NCBI RefSeq assembly: GCF_021295315.1
Contig: NZ_JAIMJA010000011.1
Coordinates: forward strand, 62,001 to 126,000
DNA from: Motilimonas cestriensis
GTDB lineage: Bacteria; Pseudomonadota; Gammaproteobacteria; Enterobacterales; CBDFNC01
Reading direction: 5' to 3'
DNA: 64,000 nucleotides
Positions 36,711 to 48,391 of the stretch are shown here, in pieces. Within the stretch, counting starts at the first letter, position 1. Each line of letters begins with the position of its first letter. Below the pieces are notes generated by a model that did no database searches, had not been told where the DNA came from, and worked only from the letters and a program-made list of their open reading frames with translations. The position numbers and the translations under genes were made by a program.

Positions 36711-36745
36711 CTCTGTCTACTGCCCATTGGTGGTAACGGACAGAA
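36711..36745 (+). other. Stem-loop leader with ops-like GGTGGTAACGG before pseB
   Basis: CTGTC-TACTGCC-CATT-GGTGGTA-ACG-GACAG folds into a long stem: a 7-bp inner helix (two G-U pairs), a bulge and a 5-bp outer helix. No U-tract follows, so it is not a standard terminator. The right arm GGTGGTAACGG matches 8 of 11 positions of the RfaH-recruiting ops element GGCGGTAGCGT and lies 40 bases before a long glycan operon. Confidence 0.35.
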
Positions 36746-36782
36746 TAATTTAGCTCCTTAAAGAGACAACATATTTGGGTAA

Positions 36783-38915
<2,133 letters not shown>

Positions 38916-38923
<8 letters not shown>

Positions 38924-39614
38924 TCTTTGTGTAATTCCAGCGCGTGGGGGCAGTATACGGATCCCACAGAAAAATATTAAAGCATTTTGTGGTAAACCTA
39001 TTATCGCCTACTCCATCGAAATTGCTAAAGCATCAGGCCTGTTCGATAAAATTATCGTCTCAACCGACGACAACGAAATAGCAAAAGTTGCCAAACAATA
39101 CGGCGCAGAAGTGCCTTTTATGCGCCCCGCTGAATTATCAGATGATTATACCGGCACCACACCTGTGGTTGCTCATGCGATTCGCTTTATGGAAGACCAA
39201 GGGTATCAGATTGATAAAGTGTGCTGCATTTATGCAACCGCGCCACTACTCAAAGTGGAATACCTAAAACAAGGTTTCAATAAGCTTGCTGAGCCAAACT
39301 GTGAATTTTGTTTCTCGGCGACTACCTTTGACTTCCCTATACAACGAGCCATTCGTTTACTGCCCGAAGGTGGCGTAGAGCCGATGTTCCCTGAACATAT
39401 TGGTAGCCGAAGCCAAGATTTAGAAGAAGCCTATCATGATGCGGGACAATTTTACTGGGGCACACCAGAGTGTTTTAAGGAAGGACGCAGTGGGTTTAAT
39501 AAACAAGCACAAATCGTACATTTACCTAAATATATGGTGCAAGATGTCGATACATTAGAAGATTGGATCCGACTGGAAGGTTTATTTAGGCACAAATCAG
39601 AACATTTGGTGTAA
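38916..39614 (+). CDS. pseF: Pseudaminic acid cytidylyltransferase PseF
   Basis: 232 residues of the CMP-nonulosonate synthetase family. The CTP-binding start is VIPARGGSIRIPQKNIKAF, followed by IIVSTDDNEIAKVAKQYGA and the DVDTLEDW metal-binding end. It activates pseudaminic acid as CMP-Pse for transfer by Maf. It follows pseC with an eight-base overlap. The synthase pseI is not in the window. Confidence 0.93.
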
Positions 39615-39666
39615 ATTTTGCTAGATAAAATACACTAGATAATATTCTGTCAAGTTAGCTAAAGAA

Positions 39667-41100
39667 ATGAATAAGACCATAGATTTAAGATCAGAAACCA
39701 CATTATATGTTGCGCCTGCAAATCCAGCGGGACTAAAACTTTATAGTGAGCTTAAAAGAAATGGATTGAACGTCTTAGGTATAGTGGATAACTTAAAAAC
39801 AGGTCATGATATCTTATCACCACATCAACTACCTAATAATGGGAAGGTCATCGTTGCATGGGGCTCTTTTCAGAACATTGTTGCAGAACAGCTTCATAAA
39901 AATGGGGTAGAAAAGAGCAACATCCTCACAATAGACGCCACTGGAGTATTAAAGTCATATCGCCCAAACATTAAATCAAGACTGTTAACTGCTTCAAAAT
40001 TCACTTTCAACTTATGTACTAAACTTCTGAGAAGAATCCCTCTTAGAATATCAAGAGTTTATTATTCTGAATCTTTTGTCGACACTAACGTGTTACTTTG
40101 CTACTTAAGCGATGAACAATCTACAAAAAAGAAATTGATTGTAGACAAAGAATCTAGCTTACCTGAAAGTGTAAAAGGAATAAGCTTTGAACACTCCCCT
40201 ATAAAAGCTTATTTTCATATGCTTTTTGCCCGCTCGTTTATCATAGATCACGAATATCATTCACTCATTTTTACTAGTCTAAGAAAAGAAGTTCCCGTAA
40301 TACAACTTTGGCATGGCTTACCTTATAAAAGTTTGTCAGGAAATCAGCATTATCCAGAAGTTGATGATGCTTGTTTTATATCAAGCTCAGCTTGGTTCAA
40401 TGAAAATATATTTAGTCATATATTTAAGAGCAGAAAATTCCTCGATCTTGGCTACCCTCGCAATGATGTTTTTTTTCAGAGTAAGAATGAGCGAAACTGG
40501 ATAAACTCTGAACCTTTATCAAAATTAGAAAGCATAATAGCCATTACAGGTGAACTGATCATCTATGCACCAACATTTCGTGATAGTCACAACAATGAAT
40601 CCCCACTAAATCTCAGAGAAATCAACTCTTGGTGTAACAAAAACAAATATAGCTTTATTTTAAAATACCACCCATTTATCTACAGATTAATGGCTGATAA
40701 AACAGGGATTTCCGAAAGTAATGATATAGTGCAACTACCCGACTACAAGCATATATATTTTTTCCCAAATGGAAAAAACATATACCCTTGGCTTGCCGAA
40801 TCGAAAGCACTTATTACAGATTATTCTTCTATATCTTTCGATTACATGTTAGCAAAGAAACCTATCATCTATTTCCAATATGATAAAGATGAATATCTTA
40901 AAATAAGAGGTAAACCACTCGTATCAGATGATTTATTTATCAATGGACAAATAGTATTAAACATGGAGCAGCTACTACCTACACTTGAGCAAGCTCTATC
41001 TGAAGGAGAAGTGCACCACAATCAAGCTAAGCTAGTCCAATCAAAGCCCGCAACCACTAATATATTAGATGCTATTAATCATTTGGAATCGACATGTTAA
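39667..41100 (+). CDS. CDP-glycerol glycerophosphotransferase-like protein with N-terminal Rossmann module
   Basis: 477 residues. The C-terminal two thirds resemble TagB/TagF transferases: VIQLWHGLPYKS (about 212-223), LDLGYPRNDVFF, LIIYAPTFRDSH, FILKYHPF and SKALITDYSSISFDYMLAKKP. These use CDP-glycerol to add glycerol phosphate. The N-terminal 100 residues (LYVAPANPAGLKLYSELKRNG then GIVDNLKTG) look like a nucleotide-binding module shared with several other proteins here. It overlaps the TagD-like gene by seven bases, so substrate supply and use are coupled. DNA is AT-rich compared with pseB-F. Confidence 0.85.
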   Translation: MNKTIDLRSETTLYVAPANPAGLKLYSELKRNGLNVLGIVDNLKTGHDILSPHQLPNNGKVIVAWGSFQNIVAEQLHKNGVEKSNILTIDATGVLKSYRPNIKSRLLTASKFTFNLCTKLLRRIPLRISRVYYSESFVDTNVLLCYLSDEQSTKKKLIVDKESSLPESVKGISFEHSPIKAYFHMLFARSFIIDHEYHSLIFTSLRKEVPVIQLWHGLPYKSLSGNQHYPEVDDACFISSSAWFNENIFSHIFKSRKFLDLGYPRNDVFFQSKNERNWINSEPLSKLESIIAITGELIIYAPTFRDSHNNESPLNLREINSWCNKNKYSFILKYHPFIYRLMADKTGISESNDIVQLPDYKHIYFFPNGKNIYPWLAESKALITDYSSISFDYMLAKKPIIYFQYDKDEYLKIRGKPLVSDDLFINGQIVLNMEQLLPTLEQALSEGEVHHNQAKLVQSKPATTNILDAINHLESTC

Positions 41101-41516
41101 AACCAAGAACTGTTATTACATATGGTACATTTGATTTATTCCATATTGGTCATTTACGATTATTAAAGCGAGCAAAACAACATGGCGATAAATTAATAGT
41201 CTTTGTCTCAACCGATGAGTTTAATGCAGAAAAAGGTAAATCAAGTATCTTTCCTTATGAGCATAGAGCTGAAATAATTGAAGCCTGCCAATATGTTGAT
41301 GAGGTATATCCTGAAACGAGTTGGGAACAAAAAATAGACAACATAAAAGAATATAACGTCAATACCTTCATCATCGGTGATGACTGGAAAGGAAAGTTTG
41401 ACTTTCTAAAGCCATATTGTAACGTGATCTACCTTCCAAGAACAGAAGGCATTTCATCGACCAACTTAAAGCAGGTTATTTCCTTGCTAAATACAATAAA
41501 GAATTCGATGGAATGA
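41094..41516 (+). CDS. tagD: Glycerol-3-phosphate cytidylyltransferase (TagD-like)
   Basis: 140 residues. Nucleotidyltransferase motifs: GTFDLFHIGHLRLLKRA with HIGH at residues 17-20 and the RTEGISST motif near residue 120. Product is CDP-glycerol. The length and both motifs match TagD/GCT. Overlaps at both ends (seven and four bases) tie it to the TagF-like gene before and the glycosyltransferase after. This supplies a glycerol phosphate decoration, unusual in a polar flagellar glycan locus. Confidence 0.9.
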   Translation: MLKPRTVITYGTFDLFHIGHLRLLKRAKQHGDKLIVFVSTDEFNAEKGKSSIFPYEHRAEIIEACQYVDEVYPETSWEQKIDNIKEYNVNTFIIGDDWKGKFDFLKPYCNVIYLPRTEGISSTNLKQVISLLNTIKNSME

Positions 41517-42679
41517 GCAATATAATGCAAAAAAAAGCAATTGAAATATCAGTAATAATCCCTTGCTACAATAACGAATCGACTATATATAGAGCGATCA
41601 ACTCTATTTTACTAAATGCTAAAAACGTTGTACTTGAAATAATATGCATTAATGATGGATCTACAGACAACACAGAAAAAATCATTAATAGCCTAGTAAA
41701 AAAACATTCTAATTTAAAATTAATTAGCCAAGAAAATATAGGACCAGCAAAATCAAGAAACAATGGCATGCAAGAAGCAAGCGGCCAGTTAATGCTTTTT
41801 CTTGATGCCGACGACTATATAGACAAAAAAATTTCTGATTTAATTTCACCATTTAAAACATGTGACAAACTTGAAATTTTAACATTTGGCTACAATCGAG
41901 TTAATAACGATGGAAAAACTCTTTTCAATACTGCTCTTGACGCTAAGGATTATGAAAGCGGAGCTATTTGCTTAGATTACCTGCTGAATAAAGACATTGG
42001 ACTAACACCTATGTCTAGCATTTACAAAACAAGTTTCTTAAAAGAAAAAAAGATTGATTTTTCATCCAACACAAATTTTGAAGATTCATATTTCTTCCTT
42101 AAAGCATTAAGTAAATCAAACCACATCAAGAGCTCAACTCTTTGTTACTATAACTATGTTCAGCAAGATTTCACAAGATCTAAGTCATATAGCAAAAATA
42201 ACCTTATTGAACGGTGCCGCCTTTTTTGTAAGATACTTCAGTTGATAAAACCTGTTTCTGTTAACTTTAACAATCATAGGGCCAGATTTTTTATCAAAAC
42301 ACTCAACTTCATTCAAGTTAAAGAATGTTACTTAGAAGTACAAAACTACCTAAAGAGCAAGTTAAAAAACAATAACAAAATCATCATATATGGCACAGGC
42401 GTATCGGGACAAAGACTTCTCTCACTACTTAGCACGCAAAACGAAAAACAAATTTTTTTTTGTGATAGCAACCGAGATAAAAACAATACTTATATACAAC
42501 AGACAAAGGTCGTGAGTATTGATAACTTGAATAACCATATAAACAGTGAAAGTAAGATAATTATTGCATCCTGCTTTATTGATTCCATCTCAGTAACCCT
42601 TTCAAAACTGGGCTACAGCAGCAACATTAAAGAGCTGTACATAGATGAATTATTTGAACATCTAAAGGTAAATTCATGA
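41513..42679 (+). CDS. Family 2 glycosyltransferase with C-terminal Rossmann-like module
   Basis: 388 residues. The GT-A domain (about 8-230) starts ISVIIPCYNNESTIYRAINSI and has the metal-binding motif in LMLFLDADDYID. The C-terminal part (about 286-385) begins NKIIIYGTGVSGQRLLSLL, with FFCDSNRDKNNT and IIIASCFIDSI, a Rossmann-like module seen in four other proteins of the island. Sugar donor and acceptor cannot be predicted. Overlaps tagD and the next glycosyltransferase by four bases. Confidence 0.88.
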   Translation: MSNIMQKKAIEISVIIPCYNNESTIYRAINSILLNAKNVVLEIICINDGSTDNTEKIINSLVKKHSNLKLISQENIGPAKSRNNGMQEASGQLMLFLDADDYIDKKISDLISPFKTCDKLEILTFGYNRVNNDGKTLFNTALDAKDYESGAICLDYLLNKDIGLTPMSSIYKTSFLKEKKIDFSSNTNFEDSYFFLKALSKSNHIKSSTLCYYNYVQQDFTRSKSYSKNNLIERCRLFCKILQLIKPVSVNFNNHRARFFIKTLNFIQVKECYLEVQNYLKSKLKNNNKIIIYGTGVSGQRLLSLLSTQNEKQIFFCDSNRDKNNTYIQQTKVVSIDNLNNHINSESKIIIASCFIDSISVTLSKLGYSSNIKELYIDELFEHLKVNS

Positions 42680-43956
42680 AAGCTCCATTCATAAGTATAG
42701 TAATCCCGACAAGGGATAGACCTGAATTATTGAAGCACGTCCTAAAATCGATAAAACAACAAGACTTTGACGATTTTGAGGTTATTATTTCAGATAATGG
42801 AATTAACAAGCTTTGCTATGAAGAGTATCTGGTTTATAAGAATGATGATAGATTTCATTACAAAAGACCTTCAAAACCTTTAGATATGTGCTCGCATTGG
42901 GAGTATGCAATTGAGGGCGCGAATGGTAAATATTTAACCATATTTTGTGAAAAATTTATTATTCGAAAAGATGCATTGAAAACCCTCCATAAAATTGCTG
43001 ATAAGGAATCCCCAGACCTTATTACATGGCAATATGAATATTTTGAAAACGCTTTTTTTTCTGGTGAACATTTGTTTGGTGAATACCATCCATTGGTAAA
43101 ACCCTCTCAACCTAAATATTATGATGCCACTCTCGAGTTAGAGCGAAGGTTCTCATTACAAACACCATTCATAAATCGACGCGATAAAGATAAAAACAGT
43201 TATGGAAAATTATATTCAGGATGCGCAAAGAACAGCATTATCAAGAAAATAATTGATAAACACGGTAAGATATTCTATCCAAGCACTCCTGATTTCACAT
43301 CCATGTTTTTGTTACTCAATCATGCAAAAAAATGTATTGATATAGCTCAAAGCTTAATGATCACAATCAACCTAGAAGGCGCATCCAATGGTGAAAAAAC
43401 CAAGTTATCTGCCGAAGAAATTAAGAAATATTTGAGTACATGCCATCATAATTTTGATGAGTATGCCTCTTCACTCCCTATAACTAACTTTTGGATTGGA
43501 CACAATGTAACAATTGCAAGAGATATGATGCTAATAAAAAACATTGAAAACGAAGGGCCAATAAAAAATTTAGGAATAAACAAAAATAAACTCGCTATAT
43601 GGGCTGAATTCGATTTGAATCAGGTAACTGATTGGAATAACCACAATAAAGATCATTTTATTAAGATTTTGTCTAGCTTTACTCAAATCGACACGGATAG
43701 TGAAGAAATGAAAAAAAATGCACTAAAACCATGTAGCAATGAAATTTATCACGCAATCGGAGAAAAGACGAATCACTTTGAACCAAGCATCTCCGCCAAA
43801 GCCCTTGCCGAACTGCACTGGTTAGATAAAGTTGCACCACCACGGAAAAGCATAAAAGGCGATTATGTCAGTGCTGATGATGCTCTTGAATATTTTTACC
43901 AATATAACTTTCATTCCTGCGAGTTATTAGGTGTTACTTTAGAGAAGATATCATGA
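42676..43956 (+). CDS. Family 2 glycosyltransferase, DxD-poor
   Basis: 426 residues. The N-terminus [22 protein letters not shown] and VIISDNG are typical GT-A family 2 elements. At the place of the usual metal-binding Asp-x-Asp the protein reads [18 protein letters not shown], so the canonical acidic pair is missing or displaced. The C-terminal 200 residues carry no motif that I recognise. It may still bind a nucleotide sugar in a modified way. It lies in a run of four-base overlaps from tagD to rfbF, so it is very likely expressed with them. Confidence 0.8.
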   Translation: MKAPFISIVIPTRDRPELLKHVLKSIKQQDFDDFEVIISDNGINKLCYEEYLVYKNDDRFHYKRPSKPLDMCSHWEYAIEGANGKYLTIFCEKFIIRKDALKTLHKIADKESPDLITWQYEYFENAFFSGEHLFGEYHPLVKPSQPKYYDATLELERRFSLQTPFINRRDKDKNSYGKLYSGCAKNSIIKKIIDKHGKIFYPSTPDFTSMFLLLNHAKKCIDIAQSLMITINLEGASNGEKTKLSAEEIKKYLSTCHHNFDEYASSLPITNFWIGHNVTIARDMMLIKNIENEGPIKNLGINKNKLAIWAEFDLNQVTDWNNHNKDHFIKILSSFTQIDTDSEEMKKNALKPCSNEIYHAIGEKTNHFEPSISAKALAELHWLDKVAPPRKSIKGDYVSADDALEYFYQYNFHSCELLGVTLEKIS

Positions 43957-44726
43957 AAGCAGTCATCTTAGCGGGTGGTTTAGGAACTCGAATAAGCGAA
44001 GAATCTCATTTAAAACCTAAACCTATGATCGAGATCGGCGGTAAGCCCATCTTATGGCATATAATGAAAATGTATTCTCACCATGGCATTAATGACTTTG
44101 TTATTTGCCTTGGCTACAAAGGCTATGTCATAAAAGAGTATTTTAATAACTACTTTTTGCATATGTCGGATGTCACGTTTGACATGGTCAATAACAAAAT
44201 GGAAGTACATCATAATCACGCAGAGCCTTGGCGGGTTACCTTAGTGGACACAGGCGAACATTCAATGACTGGCGGTCGTCTTAAGCGCGTTCAAGATTAT
44301 CTTAAAGACGAACAATCTTTTTGCTTCACTTATGGCGATGGGTTAAGTGATATTAATATCAAAAAACTAATCGACTTTCATCATCAACACGGCAAACTGG
44401 CCACAGTCACGGCAGTAACTCCCCCGGGTCGTTATGGCGCACTGACTCGCGATGGTGATAAGGTTATTGGTTTTTCGGAAAAACCAAGGGGTGATGGCGG
44501 CATGATCAATGGTGGTTTTTTTGTACTCTCTAAGGGCGCGCTCGATTACATATCCGATGATAGGACTAGTTGGGAGGGCGAATCTTTAACCCAAATAGCC
44601 AAGGACCAACAGTTGATGGCCTTCCCTCATGATGGATTTTGGCAGCCTATGGATACTTTAAGAGAGAAAAACCTATTAGAAGATCTATGGCAACGACAAA
44701 CTGCACCTTGGAAAAAATGGTCATGA
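43953..44726 (+). CDS. rfbF: Glucose-1-phosphate cytidylyltransferase RfbF
   Basis: 257 residues, the exact family length. Nucleotidyltransferase start [17 protein letters not shown], then [18 protein letters not shown] and [14 protein letters not shown]. It makes CDP-glucose from CTP and glucose-1-phosphate, the entry to CDP-linked 6-deoxysugars. The C-terminus ends at the rfbG start with an ATGA overlap. Base composition is closer to that of the pse genes than to the preceding glycosyltransferases. Confidence 0.96.
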   Translation: MKAVILAGGLGTRISEESHLKPKPMIEIGGKPILWHIMKMYSHHGINDFVICLGYKGYVIKEYFNNYFLHMSDVTFDMVNNKMEVHHNHAEPWRVTLVDTGEHSMTGGRLKRVQDYLKDEQSFCFTYGDGLSDINIKKLIDFHHQHGKLATVTAVTPPGRYGALTRDGDKVIGFSEKPRGDGGMINGGFFVLSKGALDYISDDRTSWEGESLTQIAKDQQLMAFPHDGFWQPMDTLREKNLLEDLWQRQTAPWKKWS

Positions 44727-45784
44727 ACCTCCCTGACGCTACTTTTTGGCATAACAAGCGAGTATTAATCACAGGTCATACTGGATTTAAGGGTACATGG
44801 TTAACGCTATGGCTTAATCAATTAGGCGCAAAAGTGACTGGGATTAGCTTAGCCCCAAGCAGCGATACTCGACTCTTTAATCAAGTTCAAGGTGAACAGT
44901 TGTGCGAATCAATCATCTGCGATATTCGCGATGCAGATAAGCTGCAACAAGAGATAAGCCACTCTGATCCCGAAATCGTCATTCACCTCGCGGCTCAAGC
45001 ATTAGTAAGAGAAAGCTATGAAGCTCCTAAAACAACTTATGCCACCAATGTCATGGGAACAGTCAATGTGCTCGATGCCCTAAGAGGCTGCCACACTACG
45101 CGAATTGCATTAATGATCACCACAGATAAGGTCTATGCAAATCAAGAATGGTGCTGGCCTTACCGAGAATCAGACCGCTTGGGCGGTCACGATCCCTACA
45201 GTGCCAGTAAAGCAGCAAGCGAACTAGTCATCAATAGCTACCGAGATGCATTTTTTATTAATCAAGATATTAAGCTAATCTCAGCCAGAGCAGGCAATGT
45301 CATAGGTGGTGGAGATTGGGCAAAAGATCGTCTGATACCTGATATTATAAAAGCATGGCAGCAGGGAGAGACCGTCACTATCCGCTCACCTAAAGCAGTG
45401 CGACCGTGGCAACATGTTCTTGAGCCTTTATCGGCTTATTTACTCATCGTTGAACGAGCTTGGCAAGGCGATAAGCTTTCTAATAGTTATAACATAGGCC
45501 CGATCAATGGCGAATCAGCTAGCGTTGGCCATGTTTTAGCAAAGGCGCAAAAATATTTTCCCCAAGGCCGAATTCAATACGTCAATGCAACAGACAAGTT
45601 ACATGAAGCCAATTTATTGACGCTAGATACCCATTTAATCAAGCAACATTTAGGCATATCGCCAAGATGGGATATTGAACAAGCAATTCAGCATACAATG
45701 GAGTGGTATCAAAAGTTAAGCCAAGGCGAAGCTGCAATAGACCTTTGCCTCAATGACTTACGTGCATTCCAGGAGATAGTATGA
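44723..45784 (+). CDS. rfbG: CDP-glucose 4,6-dehydratase RfbG
   Basis: 353 residues from the ATG at 44723, which overlaps the rfbF stop (ATGA); upstream ATGs at 44639 and 44717 lie inside rfbF and would add non-conserved residues. SDR motifs: [16 protein letters not shown] near the start, [22 protein letters not shown], and [11 protein letters not shown] with the YxxxK pair. It yields CDP-4-keto-6-deoxyglucose. The next gene overlaps by four bases. Confidence 0.95.
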   Translation: MNLPDATFWHNKRVLITGHTGFKGTWLTLWLNQLGAKVTGISLAPSSDTRLFNQVQGEQLCESIICDIRDADKLQQEISHSDPEIVIHLAAQALVRESYEAPKTTYATNVMGTVNVLDALRGCHTTRIALMITTDKVYANQEWCWPYRESDRLGGHDPYSASKAASELVINSYRDAFFINQDIKLISARAGNVIGGGDWAKDRLIPDIIKAWQQGETVTIRSPKAVRPWQHVLEPLSAYLLIVERAWQGDKLSNSYNIGPINGESASVGHVLAKAQKYFPQGRIQYVNATDKLHEANLLTLDTHLIKQHLGISPRWDIEQAIQHTMEWYQKLSQGEAAIDLCLNDLRAFQEIV

Positions 45785-46341
45785 ACGCATTCACTATCCA
45801 TTCCACCTCGATTGACGGCCTAAAATACATCACTCGTAAACATCATGGAGATAGCCGGGGTAGCTTCAGTCGACTTTTTTGCGCTGCAGAGCTCACCGAG
45901 ATCGGATGGACAAAACCCGTTGCTCAAATAAATCACAGCTACAGCAAGCATCGAGGTACTATTCGTGGTTTACATTATCAAATCCCGCCCTATGCCGAAG
46001 ATAAATTAGTTACTTGCATTAAAGGAGCAATTTGGGATGTCGCAGTCGACTTAAGACCGGCCTCAACAACCTATTTACAATGGTTCGGTATTGAATTATC
46101 TGAGGAGAATCATCAAAGCCTATATATCCCTAAAGGTTTTGCCCATGGTTTTCAAACCTTAAGTAATGAAGTTGAAATGATTTATTGTCACTCCGCGCCC
46201 TATTCACCCAAGCATGAATGCGGGCTTCGTATTGATGACCCCAAATTAGCCATTCAGTGGCCACTTGAGATATCTCAACTGTCTGAACGCGATCAAAATT
46301 TACCTGTCATTTCACCATCATTTAATGGGGTTAGCCTGTGA
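45781..46341 (+). CDS. RmlC-type 3,5-epimerase, predicted to act on the CDP-4-keto-6-deoxy sugar
   Basis: 186 residues, cupin fold of the dTDP-4-dehydrorhamnose 3,5-epimerase family. Active-site elements are visible: TIRGLHYQ (catalytic histidine), KGAIWDVAVDLRP and the APYSPKHECG stretch with the general-acid tyrosine region. No rmlA, rmlB or rmlD gene is near. Placed between rfbG and a C-methyltransferase, it more likely epimerises the CDP-linked ketosugar. Four-base overlaps tie it to both neighbours. Confidence 0.85.
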   Translation: MNAFTIHSTSIDGLKYITRKHHGDSRGSFSRLFCAAELTEIGWTKPVAQINHSYSKHRGTIRGLHYQIPPYAEDKLVTCIKGAIWDVAVDLRPASTTYLQWFGIELSEENHQSLYIPKGFAHGFQTLSNEVEMIYCHSAPYSPKHECGLRIDDPKLAIQWPLEISQLSERDQNLPVISPSFNGVSL

Positions 46342-47564
46342 GTCATTGCCGCCATTGCCATAGTACCAACCTTTTCCCTGTATTGGATCTTGGCTTCGCT
46401 CCACCATCCAACGCGTACTTAACAAAGGAACAACTACATCAAAGCGAACTTACCCTTCCCTTGCGAATAAATGTGTGCGAACAATGTTGGCTAGTTCAAA
46501 CTCAAGACTTTACGGTGCCTGAACAATTATTCGTTGATGATTACGCCTATTTTTCTAGTACCTCATCAAGTTGGCTAAGTCATGCTAAACAATATTGCGA
46601 GATGATAACAAGCCGCTTTAATCTCAATCAAGATTCATACGTGGTGGAAATTGCTGCGAACGATGGCTATTTATTACAAAATTTTGTGGCTGCACATATT
46701 CCTTGTTTAGGCATTGAACCAACTGCTGATACAGCTTCTGCAGCTAGGGCCAAAAACATCCCTATAGTTCAAGCTTTCTTCAACGCCAATATGGCGCAAG
46801 AAATGGCCAACAAAGGACAGCAAGCAGACCTTATCGTAGCAAACAATGTCTTTGCTCATGTGCCTGATATTAATGACTTTAGCCTTGGATTACATAAGCT
46901 ACTAAAAGCTAACGGTGTGATTACGTTGGAGTTCCCACACCTTCTTTCACTGCTTGAACAAGTTCAATTTGACACTATTTACCACGAGCACTTCTCCTAC
47001 TTCTCCCTCTTTGCCGTAAAACAAATTTTGGCCAAAGTAGACCTTCGGATATTTGACGTCGAAACCCTAAACACCCATGGCGGCAGCTTAAGAGTATACG
47101 CCTGTCATCTTGATAGCGCTCACCAGACATCAGCAAGAGTCCAGCAACTGATTGATCAAGAAGCAGCTCATCGACTTTTCCAACGCGATGGCTATCAAAA
47201 TTTTCAATCAAAAGTCGATAAAATTAAAAACGATCTGGTACGATTTTTGATAGAAAAAAAAGAACAAGGTAAAACCGTTGTAGCTTACGGCGCGGCGGCT
47301 AAGGGCAATACATTGCTTAATTATGCGGGTATAAAACCCGATTTATTGCCTGTAGTTTTTGACGCGGCCAAATCAAAACAAGGGAAATTTTTACCAGGGA
47401 GCCATATTCCTATTTTGTCACCAAATCATATTGAGCAATATTCTCCTGAAACAATATTGATTTTACCGTGGAATATAGTGTGTGAAATAGCTGAATCGAT
47501 TACCAAGAGATATAAAAATTGTAATTTTACTATTGCGATCCCGAGTCTAAAATCATATGAATGA
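46338..47564 (+). CDS. NDP-sugar C-methyltransferase
   Basis: 408 residues in the three-part layout of TylC3/NovU enzymes: an N-terminal zinc-binding segment (CRHCHSTN at 4-11 and CEQC near 47-50) with the family motif LDLGFAPPSNAYL; a SAM-binding domain (VVEIAANDGYLLQNF and LIVANNVFAHVPDINDF); and a C-terminal Rossmann-like domain from about 310 (GKTVVAYGAAAKGNTLLNYAG). It is expected to add a C-methyl group, usually at C3 of a 4-ketosugar, after the epimerase. It overlaps the following SDR gene by eight bases. Confidence 0.88.
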   Translation: MSHCRHCHSTNLFPVLDLGFAPPSNAYLTKEQLHQSELTLPLRINVCEQCWLVQTQDFTVPEQLFVDDYAYFSSTSSSWLSHAKQYCEMITSRFNLNQDSYVVEIAANDGYLLQNFVAAHIPCLGIEPTADTASAARAKNIPIVQAFFNANMAQEMANKGQQADLIVANNVFAHVPDINDFSLGLHKLLKANGVITLEFPHLLSLLEQVQFDTIYHEHFSYFSLFAVKQILAKVDLRIFDVETLNTHGGSLRVYACHLDSAHQTSARVQQLIDQEAAHRLFQRDGYQNFQSKVDKIKNDLVRFLIEKKEQGKTVVAYGAAAKGNTLLNYAGIKPDLLPVVFDAAKSKQGKFLPGSHIPILSPNHIEQYSPETILILPWNIVCEIAESITKRYKNCNFTIAIPSLKSYE

Positions 47565-48390
47565 AGTTATATTACTTACAGGGGCAACCGGATTTTTTGG
47601 TAAAGCTGTACTGAAAGAGCTCGAAAATAAAAATTGTAAATTACGACTGGTAATCAGACCTGAATCGAAAAGAAAAATCCAAATACCCACTAACTTAGAA
47701 AAAATATTATATTGTGACGACATTTTTTCCCAAAATGAGTCATGGTGGAAAGATGCATGTAAGGATGTCAACACAATAATACATCTCGCGTGGTATGTAA
47801 AACATGATGACTATATAAACTCACCCGAGAATATTCGTTGCTTAACAGGTTCTTTAAACATGTTCAATGCTGCCATAAATTCAAATGTAAAAAGAATCGC
47901 CGCTGTCGGTACATGTTTAGAGTACAGTAATGACAACTCAATCTTATATACCAATACAGAGCTAAATCCAGTTAATCTTTACGAATCTACTAAGTCAGCT
48001 TTATACTTAACAGCTTCTAGCTTGTGTAGGATGAATGATATAGATTTCTTATGGGGTCGACTATTCTATATGTATGGTGATGGAGAAGCTTCTCAAAGGC
48101 TAATACCTTACATACATGATAACATTAAGAAAGGTATTAAAGTAAAAATAAATAATTCAGATTTAGTTAGGGACTATCTAGATGTTAATAAAGCAGCAAA
48201 GCAATGGGTAAACTATGTTATAGGGAGAAAAAATGGCGTTGTAAACATTTGCTCTGGAAAAGGAGTTAAAATAGCTGATATAGCCATTAAAATAGCAAAA
48301 AAATATAATAAAAGTGACCTCTTGATTTTAAATAAATCAACATCAAAATCAATACCAAAGACCATTATTGGAAGCAAGAAAAGGAAATAA
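47557..48390 (+). CDS. NAD-dependent epimerase/dehydratase family protein, probable 4-ketosugar reductase
   Basis: 277 residues, SDR fold: ILLTGATGFFGKAVLKEL at 5-22, HLAWYVKHDD, and YESTKSALYLTASSLC with YxxxK. It follows the C-methyltransferase and probably reduces the 4-keto group to finish the CDP-sugar. The C-terminus stops early at TIIGSKKRK, where family members usually continue with a GWxP-type tail, so it may be naturally short or recently clipped. It is clearly AT-richer than the rfbF-rfbG part. Confidence 0.75.
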   Translation: MNEVILLTGATGFFGKAVLKELENKNCKLRLVIRPESKRKIQIPTNLEKILYCDDIFSQNESWWKDACKDVNTIIHLAWYVKHDDYINSPENIRCLTGSLNMFNAAINSNVKRIAAVGTCLEYSNDNSILYTNTELNPVNLYESTKSALYLTASSLCRMNDIDFLWGRLFYMYGDGEASQRLIPYIHDNIKKGIKVKINNSDLVRDYLDVNKAAKQWVNYVIGRKNGVVNICSGKGVKIADIAIKIAKKYNKSDLLILNKSTSKSIPKTIIGSKKRK

Positions 48391-48391
48391 A

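Noticed and set aside
39667-41516. Wall teichoic acid genes implying a Gram-positive origin
   Set aside because: TagD/TagF-like enzymes also occur in Gram-negative capsule and glycan loci; all surrounding genes are gammaproteobacterial, so only glycan decoration is inferred.
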